The position numbers and the translations under genes were made by a program. Of a stretch of 60,430 bases of DNA, positions 51,343 through 60,161 are shown piece by piece. The notes under the pieces were generated by a model. The model searched no databases, was not told the DNA's origin, and saw nothing but the letters and a program-made list of their open reading frames with translations. This stretch comes from Desulforegula conservatrix Mb1Pa (GTDB taxonomy: Bacteria; Desulfobacterota; Desulfobacteria; Desulfobacterales; Desulforegulaceae). The stretch's first letter is position 1; the number at the start of each line of letters is the position of its first letter. The stretch spans positions 1 to 60,430 of the forward strand of contig NZ_AUEY01000021.1 in NCBI RefSeq assembly GCF_000426225.1. The letters are read 5' to 3'.

Positions 51343-54300
51343 CTATACCTCTTCCAGAACCTGCATTATGACCTCGTAATTATATGACATCACCTGATTT
51401 TTTAGGTATTGGCTTGCAGTCCTGTTATGAGTCTCGGCTTCGTCGACAAGCTCGATAAGCCTGTCATAGTCGGCAGAAATAGTTGCGTCTTTTATTTTTT
51501 CCAGAAGGTCTCCCGGAAGATTCTTGAGAAACAGTGCATTTTCACGGCTTGTGGTACTGCTTTCCCTTGCTTCCCCAGGCTCATCCTCCTTATATATGTA
51601 CTCTATCCCAAGAACAGACCGTACTGTTTCAAGAAGCTCGCCTATATTGAAAGGTTTTCTAATGTAGCCATCTGATCCGATTTCAAGAATTCTGTTTTTT
51701 TCTTCTTCAAAAGCACTGGCCGTGACTGCAATAACAGCAATGGAAGAAGTATCCTCGGAGGTTTTAAGAATCTTGGTCGCGGTATACCCGTCCATTACTG
51801 GCATGAGCATATCCATGAGAACTATATCAGGCTTTATTACCTTGATTTTTTCAAGCGCCTCGGCTCCGTTGACAGATTCGCTGTAGTCAAAACCCTTGGG
51901 CTCAAGTATGCTTTTAAGAAGAAATCTGTTGGCATCCATATCATCAACGACATGAACCTTCACAGGCATGGAGGATGGTTTTAAGGATATGACTTTTTTA
52001 AAGGAATCCCTTGAGTCAGCTGTCCTGCTAAGCTTTGCTCGTATAACCGCATTAAATATCGTACCCTGACCATAAGTGCTTCGAGCAACGATATCCCCAT
52101 CCATAAGTCTTGCGAACTCACGGCTTATTGCTAGGCCAAGGCCTGTTCCGCCCTTGCCCTTTGCAGAGCTTTGCGCCTGTTCAAAATATTTGAATATTTT
52201 ATCGACTTCTTCATTTAAAATACCTGAGCCAGTATCCTCCACTTCAAAAAGTATGGAATACATATCAGGATCTTCTTCATTTTTTTCTGCTTTAATGCTG
52301 AACCTTATTCTGCCATGGTCAGTAAATTTAAGTGCATTTCCAAGAAGATTGGTCAGTATCTGCCTAAGTTTAGTATCATCGGATATTATATAATGGGGCA
52401 GATCATCGGCCATATCGAACTCGAAATCCAGATTCTTTGCTTCGGCCCTTGCCCTGAAAACAATATCAAGATCGCGAACGATTCCGTGCAAGTCAATCGG
52501 GGTGATGTCAAGATGAACCGTCCCTGCCTCTATTTTTGACATTTCAAGTACGCTGTTGATGAGAGAAAGAAGATGCTCACCACTTTTATTTATTATGTTT
52601 AGCTGTTTCTGCTGAAGAGGATTAAGTCCATCATCCTTGCCAAGAAGCTGGGAAAAACCAAGAATTGCGTTCAGAGGCGTTCTTATTTCATGGGACATGT
52701 TGGCAAGAAAAAGGCTCTTGGCCCTGTTTGCGTTTTCGGCTGCGTTTTTTGCCTTCTCAAGTTCAAACGCGGCATTCTTCCTGTCAGTAATATCTTCATT
52801 AATAAAAATATGATGGGTAATCTTCCCATTATGATCCCTTATCGGAGAAAGCGTGGCGTGGGCCCAGTAAAAGCCACCATGTTTTTTTACATGACGTATT
52901 TCTCCATGCCATTCTGCTCCTGTATCCAGAGAATGCTTGATATTTTGAAAAAATTCGGGGTTATCGGAATCAAAATTCAGACGATCAAGTGATTTGTCTT
53001 TTATCTCGTCCGCCGCAAAATCAGTAAGTCTTGTGAACTTGGGATTCACGTACTGGATATTGCCTTTTCTGTCCGTAATTATCACAGAAGCAGGACTTTG
53101 CTCAATGGCATTGGACAGAATCCTTAAGTCGTCCTCCACCCTTTTTCTTTCTGTTATATCCCTGACAGTTGCAACAATAACGGGACGGTCAGCAAGATTC
53201 ATGCGGCAGAGATAAACGTCCACATCAAACTCATGTCCATCACCAGGCCTTATGGTCCTCCATTCAAAAAACTGGTCGCCCTCTCTTACCGCCTTTTTCC
53301 AGATGGCTCTGAAATCATTTGCGCTCTGCTGGCTCACAGTCAGATCTTTTGTAACAGAAAGTTTTTTCAGTGTTTCTGCATCAAGATTGTAAAGATCAAG
53401 CATCCTGTTATTGACATCAATTATCTCACCGTTAATTGCATGGACAGAAATGGCGTCATGGACATGATCCAGTACATCCCTCAGGGTTTTTTCCGAATTC
53501 TTCAGGGCTTCCTTAACAGCTTCGCTCTGGATCTGTACCGTGAAAAACATTATTATGAGACATGAAACAAGCAGGGTAATAAAGATTGGAAGCCTTCTCG
53601 ATTTAGCGATCATCAGACGCCATTTTTTAGCATCCAGATCAATGCCGACAATGGCGATAGGCTTTTTCTGTCCATCCCTGAATATTGGAACAAGCCCTGA
53701 TATCCATACGCCCCATTCATCTGGCAGGGGACCTTCAACAAACTGGTGGCCGTCTTCAAATGCAGCGAGGAATTCATCCGTGGAATCAGGATAAACCTCT
53801 CCTGGTTCAGCAAAGCTTGAGGTCTCCAGAAGCCTTGTAGGACAGGCATCTACATAGAAAAAGGCTTTCCCGTCCTTATTTTTGCCCATTATATAAAGGT
53901 ACCTGATATTGTTCTGGGAATCACCAAATCTGGTAAGAATGTTTCTAAGGTATTTATGCTGGGGAAGATCCTTATCAGTCGGATCAGCCTTAAACCCTGC
54001 GACAATCTCAGGATCAACTGCGGAGGCGACAAGGGCAGCAATTTTAAGGACATGATCCCTTTCGTCCCTGTCTGTCCGCCTTGCACCTGACTCAGTGATA
54101 ATCCAGCCGGCGCCGACAACAAGTGCTATCCCCAGATATACCATCTGCTGATATGACTTCATATGCCTGTAAGATGATGAAAATTTCTCATTTTTCCATA
54201 CGCAGTAGTACCTCCATATAAAAATCGAGATACTGATAGCTGCCATGGCCCTGAATATCTGAACAGGCATATGAAACAATCCCATGAAAGCATCCTGGTT

Positions 54301-54873
54301 GATAATATTTCCAGGGGAAAAGCCTGTTTTTGAAGTCACGAGACCCGAAAGCAAGGTGTAAACAGCCATTGAAGCAGAAGCTGAAATAATATCATTACCA
54401 AGCCCTCTGCGCTTTAAACTCAATCCATAGCGAATCAGTACAGCCGTACTCAATAAGCCTGCTGAAAGCCCGCAGATGATTCTGACCGCAGCTGATACGC
54501 CTGTCATTCCTGAAGGGAAAGCAGTTAAGGGAATAAGAATGAACGGGATATAAAAATACGCTGAAAAAGGTTTTGACCTGAAAACAGAAAAACTTGACCT
54601 GGCGAATTCAAAAAGGAACAAAAAGGAAACCAGCAAAAGGGATGTACTAAAAACAACAAAATAAATACCAGTCGTGTCCATGCTGAATTTCAGCATTTCA
54701 AGCCACTCGTTTACGCCATGAATGACCCCAAAAAACCCCAGAAATTTCCACTTCGGAGCTTCCGTGGAATCGGCCTTCATATTATAAGTGACTGCGGCCA
54801 GAAGGATAAAGGCCAGACCATAAATAAAAAAAACATAATCCATCTGACTTTCAAAAAAGCTGAATACAGGCAT
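51343..54873 (-). CDS. Membrane hybrid histidine kinase with PAS domains and receiver
   Basis: A 1176-residue sensor: an N-terminal block of about seven hydrophobic segments (about 10-270), an extracytoplasmic Cache-like sensor (about 290-415), a further membrane segment (about 420-445) and two PAS domains (about 465-570 and 585-705). Then come HisKA with MSHEIRTPLNAILGFSQLLG (about 727), HATPase with NALKFTDHG and [20 protein letters not shown], a receiver (about 975-1090; IVLMDMLMPVMDGYTATKIL) and an 80-residue tail. The HD-GYP regulator ends 26 bases upstream on the same strand, which suggests they form one signalling unit. Confidence 0.93.
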   Translation of the reverse strand: MPVFSFFESQMDYVFFIYGLAFILLAAVTYNMKADSTEAPKWKFLGFFGVIHGVNEWLEMLKFSMDTTGIYFVVFSTSLLLVSFLFLFEFARSSFSVFRSKPFSAYFYIPFILIPLTAFPSGMTGVSAAVRIICGLSAGLLSTAVLIRYGLSLKRRGLGNDIISASASMAVYTLLSGLVTSKTGFSPGNIINQDAFMGLFHMPVQIFRAMAAISISIFIWRYYCVWKNEKFSSSYRHMKSYQQMVYLGIALVVGAGWIITESGARRTDRDERDHVLKIAALVASAVDPEIVAGFKADPTDKDLPQHKYLRNILTRFGDSQNNIRYLYIMGKNKDGKAFFYVDACPTRLLETSSFAEPGEVYPDSTDEFLAAFEDGHQFVEGPLPDEWGVWISGLVPIFRDGQKKPIAIVGIDLDAKKWRLMIAKSRRLPIFITLLVSCLIIMFFTVQIQSEAVKEALKNSEKTLRDVLDHVHDAISVHAINGEIIDVNNRMLDLYNLDAETLKKLSVTKDLTVSQQSANDFRAIWKKAVREGDQFFEWRTIRPGDGHEFDVDVYLCRMNLADRPVIVATVRDITERKRVEDDLRILSNAIEQSPASVIITDRKGNIQYVNPKFTRLTDFAADEIKDKSLDRLNFDSDNPEFFQNIKHSLDTGAEWHGEIRHVKKHGGFYWAHATLSPIRDHNGKITHHIFINEDITDRKNAAFELEKAKNAAENANRAKSLFLANMSHEIRTPLNAILGFSQLLGKDDGLNPLQQKQLNIINKSGEHLLSLINSVLEMSKIEAGTVHLDITPIDLHGIVRDLDIVFRARAEAKNLDFEFDMADDLPHYIISDDTKLRQILTNLLGNALKFTDHGRIRFSIKAEKNEEDPDMYSILFEVEDTGSGILNEEVDKIFKYFEQAQSSAKGKGGTGLGLAISREFARLMDGDIVARSTYGQGTIFNAVIRAKLSRTADSRDSFKKVISLKPSSMPVKVHVVDDMDANRFLLKSILEPKGFDYSESVNGAEALEKIKVIKPDIVLMDMLMPVMDGYTATKILKTSEDTSSIAVIAVTASAFEEEKNRILEIGSDGYIRKPFNIGELLETVRSVLGIEYIYKEDEPGEARESSTTSRENALFLKNLPGDLLEKIKDATISADYDRLIELVDEAETHNRTASQYLKNQVMSYNYEVIMQVLEEV

Positions 54874-54899
54874 AAGTCTCCTAAATTATTATCAGTGAA

Positions 54900-56027
54900 T
54901 TATGAATTATCCATGATCAGTAAATCAGGATGATCGCCCATTGCGTCCCGCACGGCCCTGAACTCTTCGGCCGCATCAATAAAAGCCTTCACAATATCAG
55001 GATCAAATTGAGTGCCACTGCCTTCTGATATGATTTCAACGGCTTTTTCATGGGAAAATGGAGGCTTGTAGCATCTCTCCGATCTTAGAGCGTCATAGAC
55101 GTCAACAAGAGACATGATTCTTGCCGACAAGGGAATTGAAGTCCCGGACAAGCCGTCAGGGTATCCTTTTCCATCCCATCTTTCATGATGATGTCTTGCA
55201 ATCGAACGTCCCATATTTATAAAAGCATTGCCCGGATACAGAACATAAACTTCGGAAAGGGTTTCAAACCCAACCACAGTATGCCTTTTCATAATATCAA
55301 ATTCTTCGGATGTCAGGGGGCCTGGCTTCATGAGGATACTGTCTGGTATGGCGACTTTGCCAATATCATGCATGGGACTAGCGTGGAATATATTCTCTGT
55401 ATAGCATTCGCTTATATGAGTCCTGTATTGGGGAAGAAAAGCGAGTCTGTCGGCAAGCATCCTGCAAAGAATCTGGACACGCTCCAAATGCTTGCCTGTG
55501 GAGTCATCCCTCTGCTCAGCGAGTTTTGATAAAGCAAGAATTGTAGCGAGCTGGGAGTTTGTGATTTCCCGAACCTGATCCTTAACCAACTTCTGGAGGC
55601 TGTTGTTCTGGATTTCGAGTTGAGCTTGAAAAAAATGCAGGGCAAGATGGGTTTCAACACGGGCATAAACTTCTTCCATCTGAAAAGGCTTTGTTATGTA
55701 GTCAACCGCTCCTACACTGAAAGCCTTGACCTTATCAAGGGTATCGTTCATCGCGCTGATGAATATTACCGGAATCGGATAAAGCTCAGGATCTGATTTA
55801 AGGTGCTGGCAAACCTCGTATCCATTCATTCCAGGCATATTAATATCAAGAAGAATCAAATCGGGCAGTTCCTTTTTTGCAGCCTGTATTCCAAGCTTGC
55901 CATTTGGAACAGGTCTCACTCTGTAGCCTCTGTCCTTTAGCATGCCTGCAAGCAGCTGCAAATTGGCAGGAGTGTCGTCAATTGCCAGTATGTCGGGTGT
56001 TTTTTGAAACTGTATGATTTTTCTCAT
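54900..56027 (-). CDS. Response regulator with HD-GYP phosphodiesterase domain
   Basis: A 375-residue protein: receiver (about 12-130; LPDLILLDINMPGMNGYEVC) and a C-terminal HD-GYP domain (about 165-355) with HASPMHDIGKVAIPD, RHTVVGFE and HHERWDGKGYPDGLSG. HD-GYP domains degrade c-di-GMP; the canonical HD and GYP residues are present, so it is probably active. It is the first gene of a two-gene unit with the hybrid kinase downstream. Confidence 0.94.
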   Translation of the reverse strand: MRKIIQFQKTPDILAIDDTPANLQLLAGMLKDRGYRVRPVPNGKLGIQAAKKELPDLILLDINMPGMNGYEVCQHLKSDPELYPIPVIFISAMNDTLDKVKAFSVGAVDYITKPFQMEEVYARVETHLALHFFQAQLEIQNNSLQKLVKDQVREITNSQLATILALSKLAEQRDDSTGKHLERVQILCRMLADRLAFLPQYRTHISECYTENIFHASPMHDIGKVAIPDSILMKPGPLTSEEFDIMKRHTVVGFETLSEVYVLYPGNAFINMGRSIARHHHERWDGKGYPDGLSGTSIPLSARIMSLVDVYDALRSERCYKPPFSHEKAVEIISEGSGTQFDPDIVKAFIDAAEEFRAVRDAMGDHPDLLIMDNS

Positions 56028-56153
56028 TTTTCTATCAGTCTCATATTATTCAGATAAAATTTAATTTATACGGCTGATTCCGCAAAGCTGATCAGCTGAA
56101 GGAATAGAAGCCGGTTTTGACGCCGCCGGTGTTAAATCTGGCGGTATTAAATC

Positions 56154-56343
56154 TGACAACGTCACAAAAAATCCAATTTCAGTTATTCCGGCGAAGGCCG
56201 GAATCCAGTCTCCTTCATACCGGCGATGCCTGCCTGAGTGAAAAATGGGAGCCGGAATTCGGAAGCATCTGGAAATACACAAATGCCTGATAAAGTCCGG
56301 CATGACGCCGGCGTCTTTTTTTGACTTTTTGCGAGTCCATCAA
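56154..56343 (-). repeat. Dispersed inverted-repeat element A (copy 18, longest)
   Basis: At 190 bp this is the longest copy. From TGACAACGTCACAAAAAATC to TTTTTGCGAGTCCATCAA it has the insert in reverse sense (GCCTGCCTGAGTGAAAAATG then GGAGCCGG). The rest of 56028-56582 has no gene. Confidence 0.75.
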
Positions 56344-56582
56344 ATCTGATTAATGAAGATTAAAAGAAACGCTCGGAACAGACCAGGTACATATTGTAAA
56401 GACAGGTAAGATGTTTTATCCAAACTGATTTAAATTAGCATAACACAGGATAGTTTTAACAGAAAAAAAGCTGGTATCCAAAATCAAATACTGTGATATG
56501 TCTTACGAGTTGACTCATTAAGCATACTTCAACAATATACATTCCCAATATATAGCCGAATATAAAAGGAGGACTTCCAGCA

Positions 56583-57245
56583 ATGTCAGTATCAGAAGCA
56601 CTAAAAAACCGTGTCTCAATCCGCGCTTTTCTTGACAAACCTGTTCCAGAGGAAACCCTTAAAAAAATTTTCACTGATGCCCAGCTGTCACCTTCAAACT
56701 GTAATGTTCAGCCATGGCAGGTATATGTAGTTTCAGGAGCCAAGAAAGATGAAATTAAAAACAAAATGGTTGCGGCGGTTATGAGCGGACAGGCACCAAA
56801 TCCTGATTTTGACTGGAAAGTAAAATACGAAGGAGTTCATCGTGATCGTCAATTCGGCTCAGCGCACGCCCTTTACAGTTCAATGGGAATTGAGCGCAGC
56901 GACAAGGAAGGCAGAATGCTTGCCATGCTAAGAAACTGGACTTTTTTTGACGCACCCCACGCTGTCTTTTTCACAATGGACAAATACCTGAACATCATGG
57001 GAGCCGTAGACATCGGAATTTACGCTCAAACCCTTTCCCTGCTCATGACTGAGAACGGAATTTCAAGCTGCATGCAGGGGGCGCTCGGTCAATTTCCTGA
57101 TCCTGTGCGCGAAGCACTGGGCATCCCTGATGAGCGCGGGATTTTATTTGGAATGTCATTCGGATACGCGGATGAAAACGCTCCTGTAAACAAAACCAGA
57201 ACAGAACGCGAGCCTGTCGAAAACTCAGTGATTTTTCTCGGCTGA
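56583..57245 (+). CDS. Nitroreductase-family flavoprotein
   Basis: The 220-residue protein has the FMN-dependent nitroreductase fold: SVSEALKNRVSIRAFLDKPV (about 2-21), LSPSNCNVQPWQVYVVSGA (FMN contacts, about 35-53), MGAVDIGIYAQTLSLLMTEN and CMQGALGQFPDPVREALGIP, with LFGMSFGYADE near the end. It reduces nitro- or quinone-type substrates with NAD(P)H; the true substrate is unknown. AGGAGG precedes the ATG by about nine bases. A second, near-identical 5' end lies at 60002. Confidence 0.92.
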   Translation: MSVSEALKNRVSIRAFLDKPVPEETLKKIFTDAQLSPSNCNVQPWQVYVVSGAKKDEIKNKMVAAVMSGQAPNPDFDWKVKYEGVHRDRQFGSAHALYSSMGIERSDKEGRMLAMLRNWTFFDAPHAVFFTMDKYLNIMGAVDIGIYAQTLSLLMTENGISSCMQGALGQFPDPVREALGIPDERGILFGMSFGYADENAPVNKTRTEREPVENSVIFLG

Positions 57246-57285
57246 TAAAATGACCGCGTCTTGGAAACATGCGATTAAATTTATA

Positions 57286-57387
57286 TAGGTCGCGCTGAGG
57301 CGTCCTTTGCCGAAGCTCGACAGGAGATGACAAATCATAAGGATTCTCCTTCTTATGTTGGGCTGCGCTGAAGCTCAGCACGACCTA
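57286..57387. repeat. Inverted-repeat element F between nitroreductase and hybrid kinase
   Basis: TAGGTCGCGCTGAGGC at 57286-57301 pairs imperfectly with GCTCAGCACGACCTA at 57373-57387. It lies between two convergent genes and may be a transposable-element remnant or terminator. No second copy was seen. Confidence 0.45.
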
Positions 57388-57440
57388 CATGTTCTTTTAT
57401 TTTGCCAACAATGAAAGACTCTTGTTTATTAGGCCACCCA

Positions 57441-59891
57441 TTATTGCCCAAGAGCCTTATCCACCGCGTCTATAAGATCATTAAGCCTGTATGGTTTGCT
57501 TAAAAAAACCTGGGGCTGTTCAGGATGCTCGCCTTCCATTGCCTGATCTCTGTCATAGCCGCTGGCCAGAATTACAGGAACATCAGGTCTGAGCTTGCGC
57601 AGGGCAATAATCGTTTCCCAGCCATCCATATTAGGCATGGTCAGGTCGCAGATCACCAGACGGATTTTGTCCATGCTGCCCTTGAAAACCCCAACAGCTT
57701 CGACTCCATCATGGGCTATGAGTACGGAAAAACCCATATGGGTCTCCAAAATAGATTTGGCAGTCATCAGAACAGATTGATTATCATCAACCAGAAGCAC
57801 GGTGCCATCACCTTTATATTCTTGGGCATGGGCTGTTTTTTCAGACTTTTTGACTAGTTTTTCATCAGTCAGAGGGAAAAATACTCTGAAGGAACTGCCA
57901 CTGCCAAGCACACTCTCCACAGTGATCAGTCCTCCATGTCCGCGCACAATTCCAAGAACAACAGAAAGTCCCAGGCCACGACCAGAAAATCTGGTGGTAA
58001 AAAATGGATCGAACAGCTTCTCCATATCAGCTTCGGCAATTCCGCATCCTGTATCAAGCACTTCAACACAGGCATATTCTTCGCCATGCGGCTGCCAGTC
58101 CAACGGAAAACGTAGCGAAGCCGGAATTTCTGACAATTTGACAGTCTTGACGGTCATATGAATAACATCATGAACTCGTTTAAGGGACTCGTACGCATTC
58201 AGGATAAGATTGGCCAGAGCCATCTGTATCTGCTTGGCATCACCCTTAATTACTGAATTTGTGGCCTGAAACTCGACCTCGAAAGAAATGTTCTGGGGTA
58301 TTGCTGATTTAATGAGAGGAAGATTATTTCTGCACAGATCGGAAAGATCCAAAGATTCATATTTACCGGTTGACTGTCCAATATAGGTAAGCATTAGAGA
58401 GCTGACCTCGGCCGCCTTTTCTGCCGCCTGCATGGCATCGTTCAGTTTTTCAATGGTTTCAGCGCTAAGGTTAGAATCGCACAAGGCAAGATCAAGATTG
58501 CCAATCACAGCAAAAAGCTGGTTATTAAAATGGTGGGCTATACCTCCGGCCATTGTAGCCAGACTCTTGGTCTTCTGAAGCTGAAGATTCTGTGCCATCA
58601 GTTTTTCATTTTCTTCTTCCATTTTCTTGCGCTCTGTAATGTCCCTCGCAGCGGCAAAAAGAAGATTATGATCAACGGCAGGTGTGGCCTTCCAGTCAAA
58701 CCATCGGTATGAGCCGTCCTTGCAACGATAGCGGTTGCAAAAATCCAGTGTGTATTCACCGGCGAGCTGCTTTTCTATTTCTTCAAGAGTGGCAGCCCTA
58801 TCATCAGGATGAATCATATCCATGATTGGCTTTCCAAGTAATTCTTCGCTCGAAAAACCAAGAACTGCTTCCCAAGCCTTGTTTATTTTCTTGAAGTATC
58901 CGTCTGCCGTGGCAATGCAGACCATATCAGGAACAAGATCAAAAAACAGATTAAGTTCATTCTCGGCTTTTTTCCGTTCAGTGATATCCCTTGCGGTTGA
59001 GAGCCAGCTTGTTCTTTTTCCGTTTTCATCCTCCACTGACTTGCACCACCAGGCCAGCAGTCTTTTTTCTCCGTCTCTGCGTCTTTGCCAGCTTTCGACA
59101 TAAATCATGTCTCCGGTGCCGTCATATAATGGCTGAACTATTTCATAAGTGTTCTGTTCACCAACAAAATAGCAAGAAGCTTCCATGCCTATGACATCAT
59201 CACCGAAAAACTCTTTTCCTACGTTATTGGCCCAGATATATCGTTTGTTGCTGTCAACCTCCATGATAATGTCCGGAATTGCCGCAAGTATTGCATTCTG
59301 GCGCAATGAAAGAGCTTTTAACGCTTCCTCTGCCCGCTTACGATCTGTTATATCGCTAAGTACCACACGGAAAGAAGATACTCCCTCAGAATCACTCGCC
59401 ACAGCAGACTCCACCCTCACCCATATTGGCTGGCCGTCTTTTTTAAGAAGGCGCAATTCATAGACCTGGCTGACACCTGTTTCAAGGAGCTTCTTGCATC
59501 TCAGATATTGTAAATCCAGATCATCCTGAAATATGAAACGGGTAAAAGGCTGCGAGATCATTGTGCCCCTTGGTATTCCAACCAGATTGCCTGCTGCTAA
59601 ATTAGCCTCTGTGATGAGTCCCTTTTTATTAAGGGTCAAATACCCTGCCGGAGCCAAATTATAGAGATTGAAATATCTTGCTCGAGAGGCTTCAAGTTTT
59701 TCTTGTGTGCTCCTTAGCTCGTCATTCTGCATTTCCAGCTCTATCTGGTGAACATGGAGTTCATGGAGTACAGTCTTTACTTCTTCAGGAGAAAGGGATT
59801 CATCAAGCTTGATGGCAAATGCGCCTGCCTTTTCCTCGGACTTCTTGCGCAAGGTTTCCGAATATCCTGAACTCTTTATTCTCTCGGACAT
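57441..59891 (-). CDS. Hybrid histidine kinase (multiple PAS, HisKA, HATPase, REC)
   Basis: The start is the ATG at 59891 with GGGAGGCG seven bases before it; the frame runs open to 60038. The 816-residue protein has an N-terminal coiled coil (LDESLSPEEVKTVLHELHVH), three PAS domains (about 75-190, 200-310 and 320-435), a HisKA with GGIAHHFNNQLFAVIGN (about 490), an HATPase (LNAYESLK, GRGLGLSVVLGIV) and a receiver (about 690-810; RLVICDLTMPNMDGWETIIA). No membrane segment; it senses a cytoplasmic or redox signal. It lies between a nitroreductase gene and the broken second copy. Confidence 0.93.
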   Translation of the reverse strand: MSERIKSSGYSETLRKKSEEKAGAFAIKLDESLSPEEVKTVLHELHVHQIELEMQNDELRSTQEKLEASRARYFNLYNLAPAGYLTLNKKGLITEANLAAGNLVGIPRGTMISQPFTRFIFQDDLDLQYLRCKKLLETGVSQVYELRLLKKDGQPIWVRVESAVASDSEGVSSFRVVLSDITDRKRAEEALKALSLRQNAILAAIPDIIMEVDSNKRYIWANNVGKEFFGDDVIGMEASCYFVGEQNTYEIVQPLYDGTGDMIYVESWQRRRDGEKRLLAWWCKSVEDENGKRTSWLSTARDITERKKAENELNLFFDLVPDMVCIATADGYFKKINKAWEAVLGFSSEELLGKPIMDMIHPDDRAATLEEIEKQLAGEYTLDFCNRYRCKDGSYRWFDWKATPAVDHNLLFAAARDITERKKMEEENEKLMAQNLQLQKTKSLATMAGGIAHHFNNQLFAVIGNLDLALCDSNLSAETIEKLNDAMQAAEKAAEVSSLMLTYIGQSTGKYESLDLSDLCRNNLPLIKSAIPQNISFEVEFQATNSVIKGDAKQIQMALANLILNAYESLKRVHDVIHMTVKTVKLSEIPASLRFPLDWQPHGEEYACVEVLDTGCGIAEADMEKLFDPFFTTRFSGRGLGLSVVLGIVRGHGGLITVESVLGSGSSFRVFFPLTDEKLVKKSEKTAHAQEYKGDGTVLLVDDNQSVLMTAKSILETHMGFSVLIAHDGVEAVGVFKGSMDKIRLVICDLTMPNMDGWETIIALRKLRPDVPVILASGYDRDQAMEGEHPEQPQVFLSKPYRLNDLIDAVDKALGQ

Positions 59892-60001
59892 TTTCGCCTC
59901 CCAGGACGATTGGGGATAATTAGAACGCAAAGGACTTGTTTGGATATGGTGTTCTTTACCATATACATATTTAACCCTATATAGCGAAGGATCTCCCCAG
60001 A

Positions 60002-60161
60002 ATGTCAGTATCTGAAGCATTAAAAAAACGTGTCTCAATCCGAGCTTTTCTTGACAAACCTGTTCCAGAAGAAATTTTTAAAAAAATATTCTCTGACGCC
60101 CAGCTGTCTCCTTCAAACTGCAATGTTCAGCCTTGGCAGATATATGTTGTTTCAGGAGCAA
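60002..60161 (+). pseudogene. Second nitroreductase gene, cut after codon 53 by a group II intron
   Basis: SVSEALKKRVSIRAFLDKPV and LSPSNCNVQPWQIYVVSGA match the gene at 56583, with about five differences over 53 residues. Similarity stops abruptly after GGAGCAA at about 60161, where intron sequence starts. The intron reads on the minus strand, so it cannot splice from this gene's transcript; the gene is disrupted. The rest may resume beyond the window. Confidence 0.82.
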
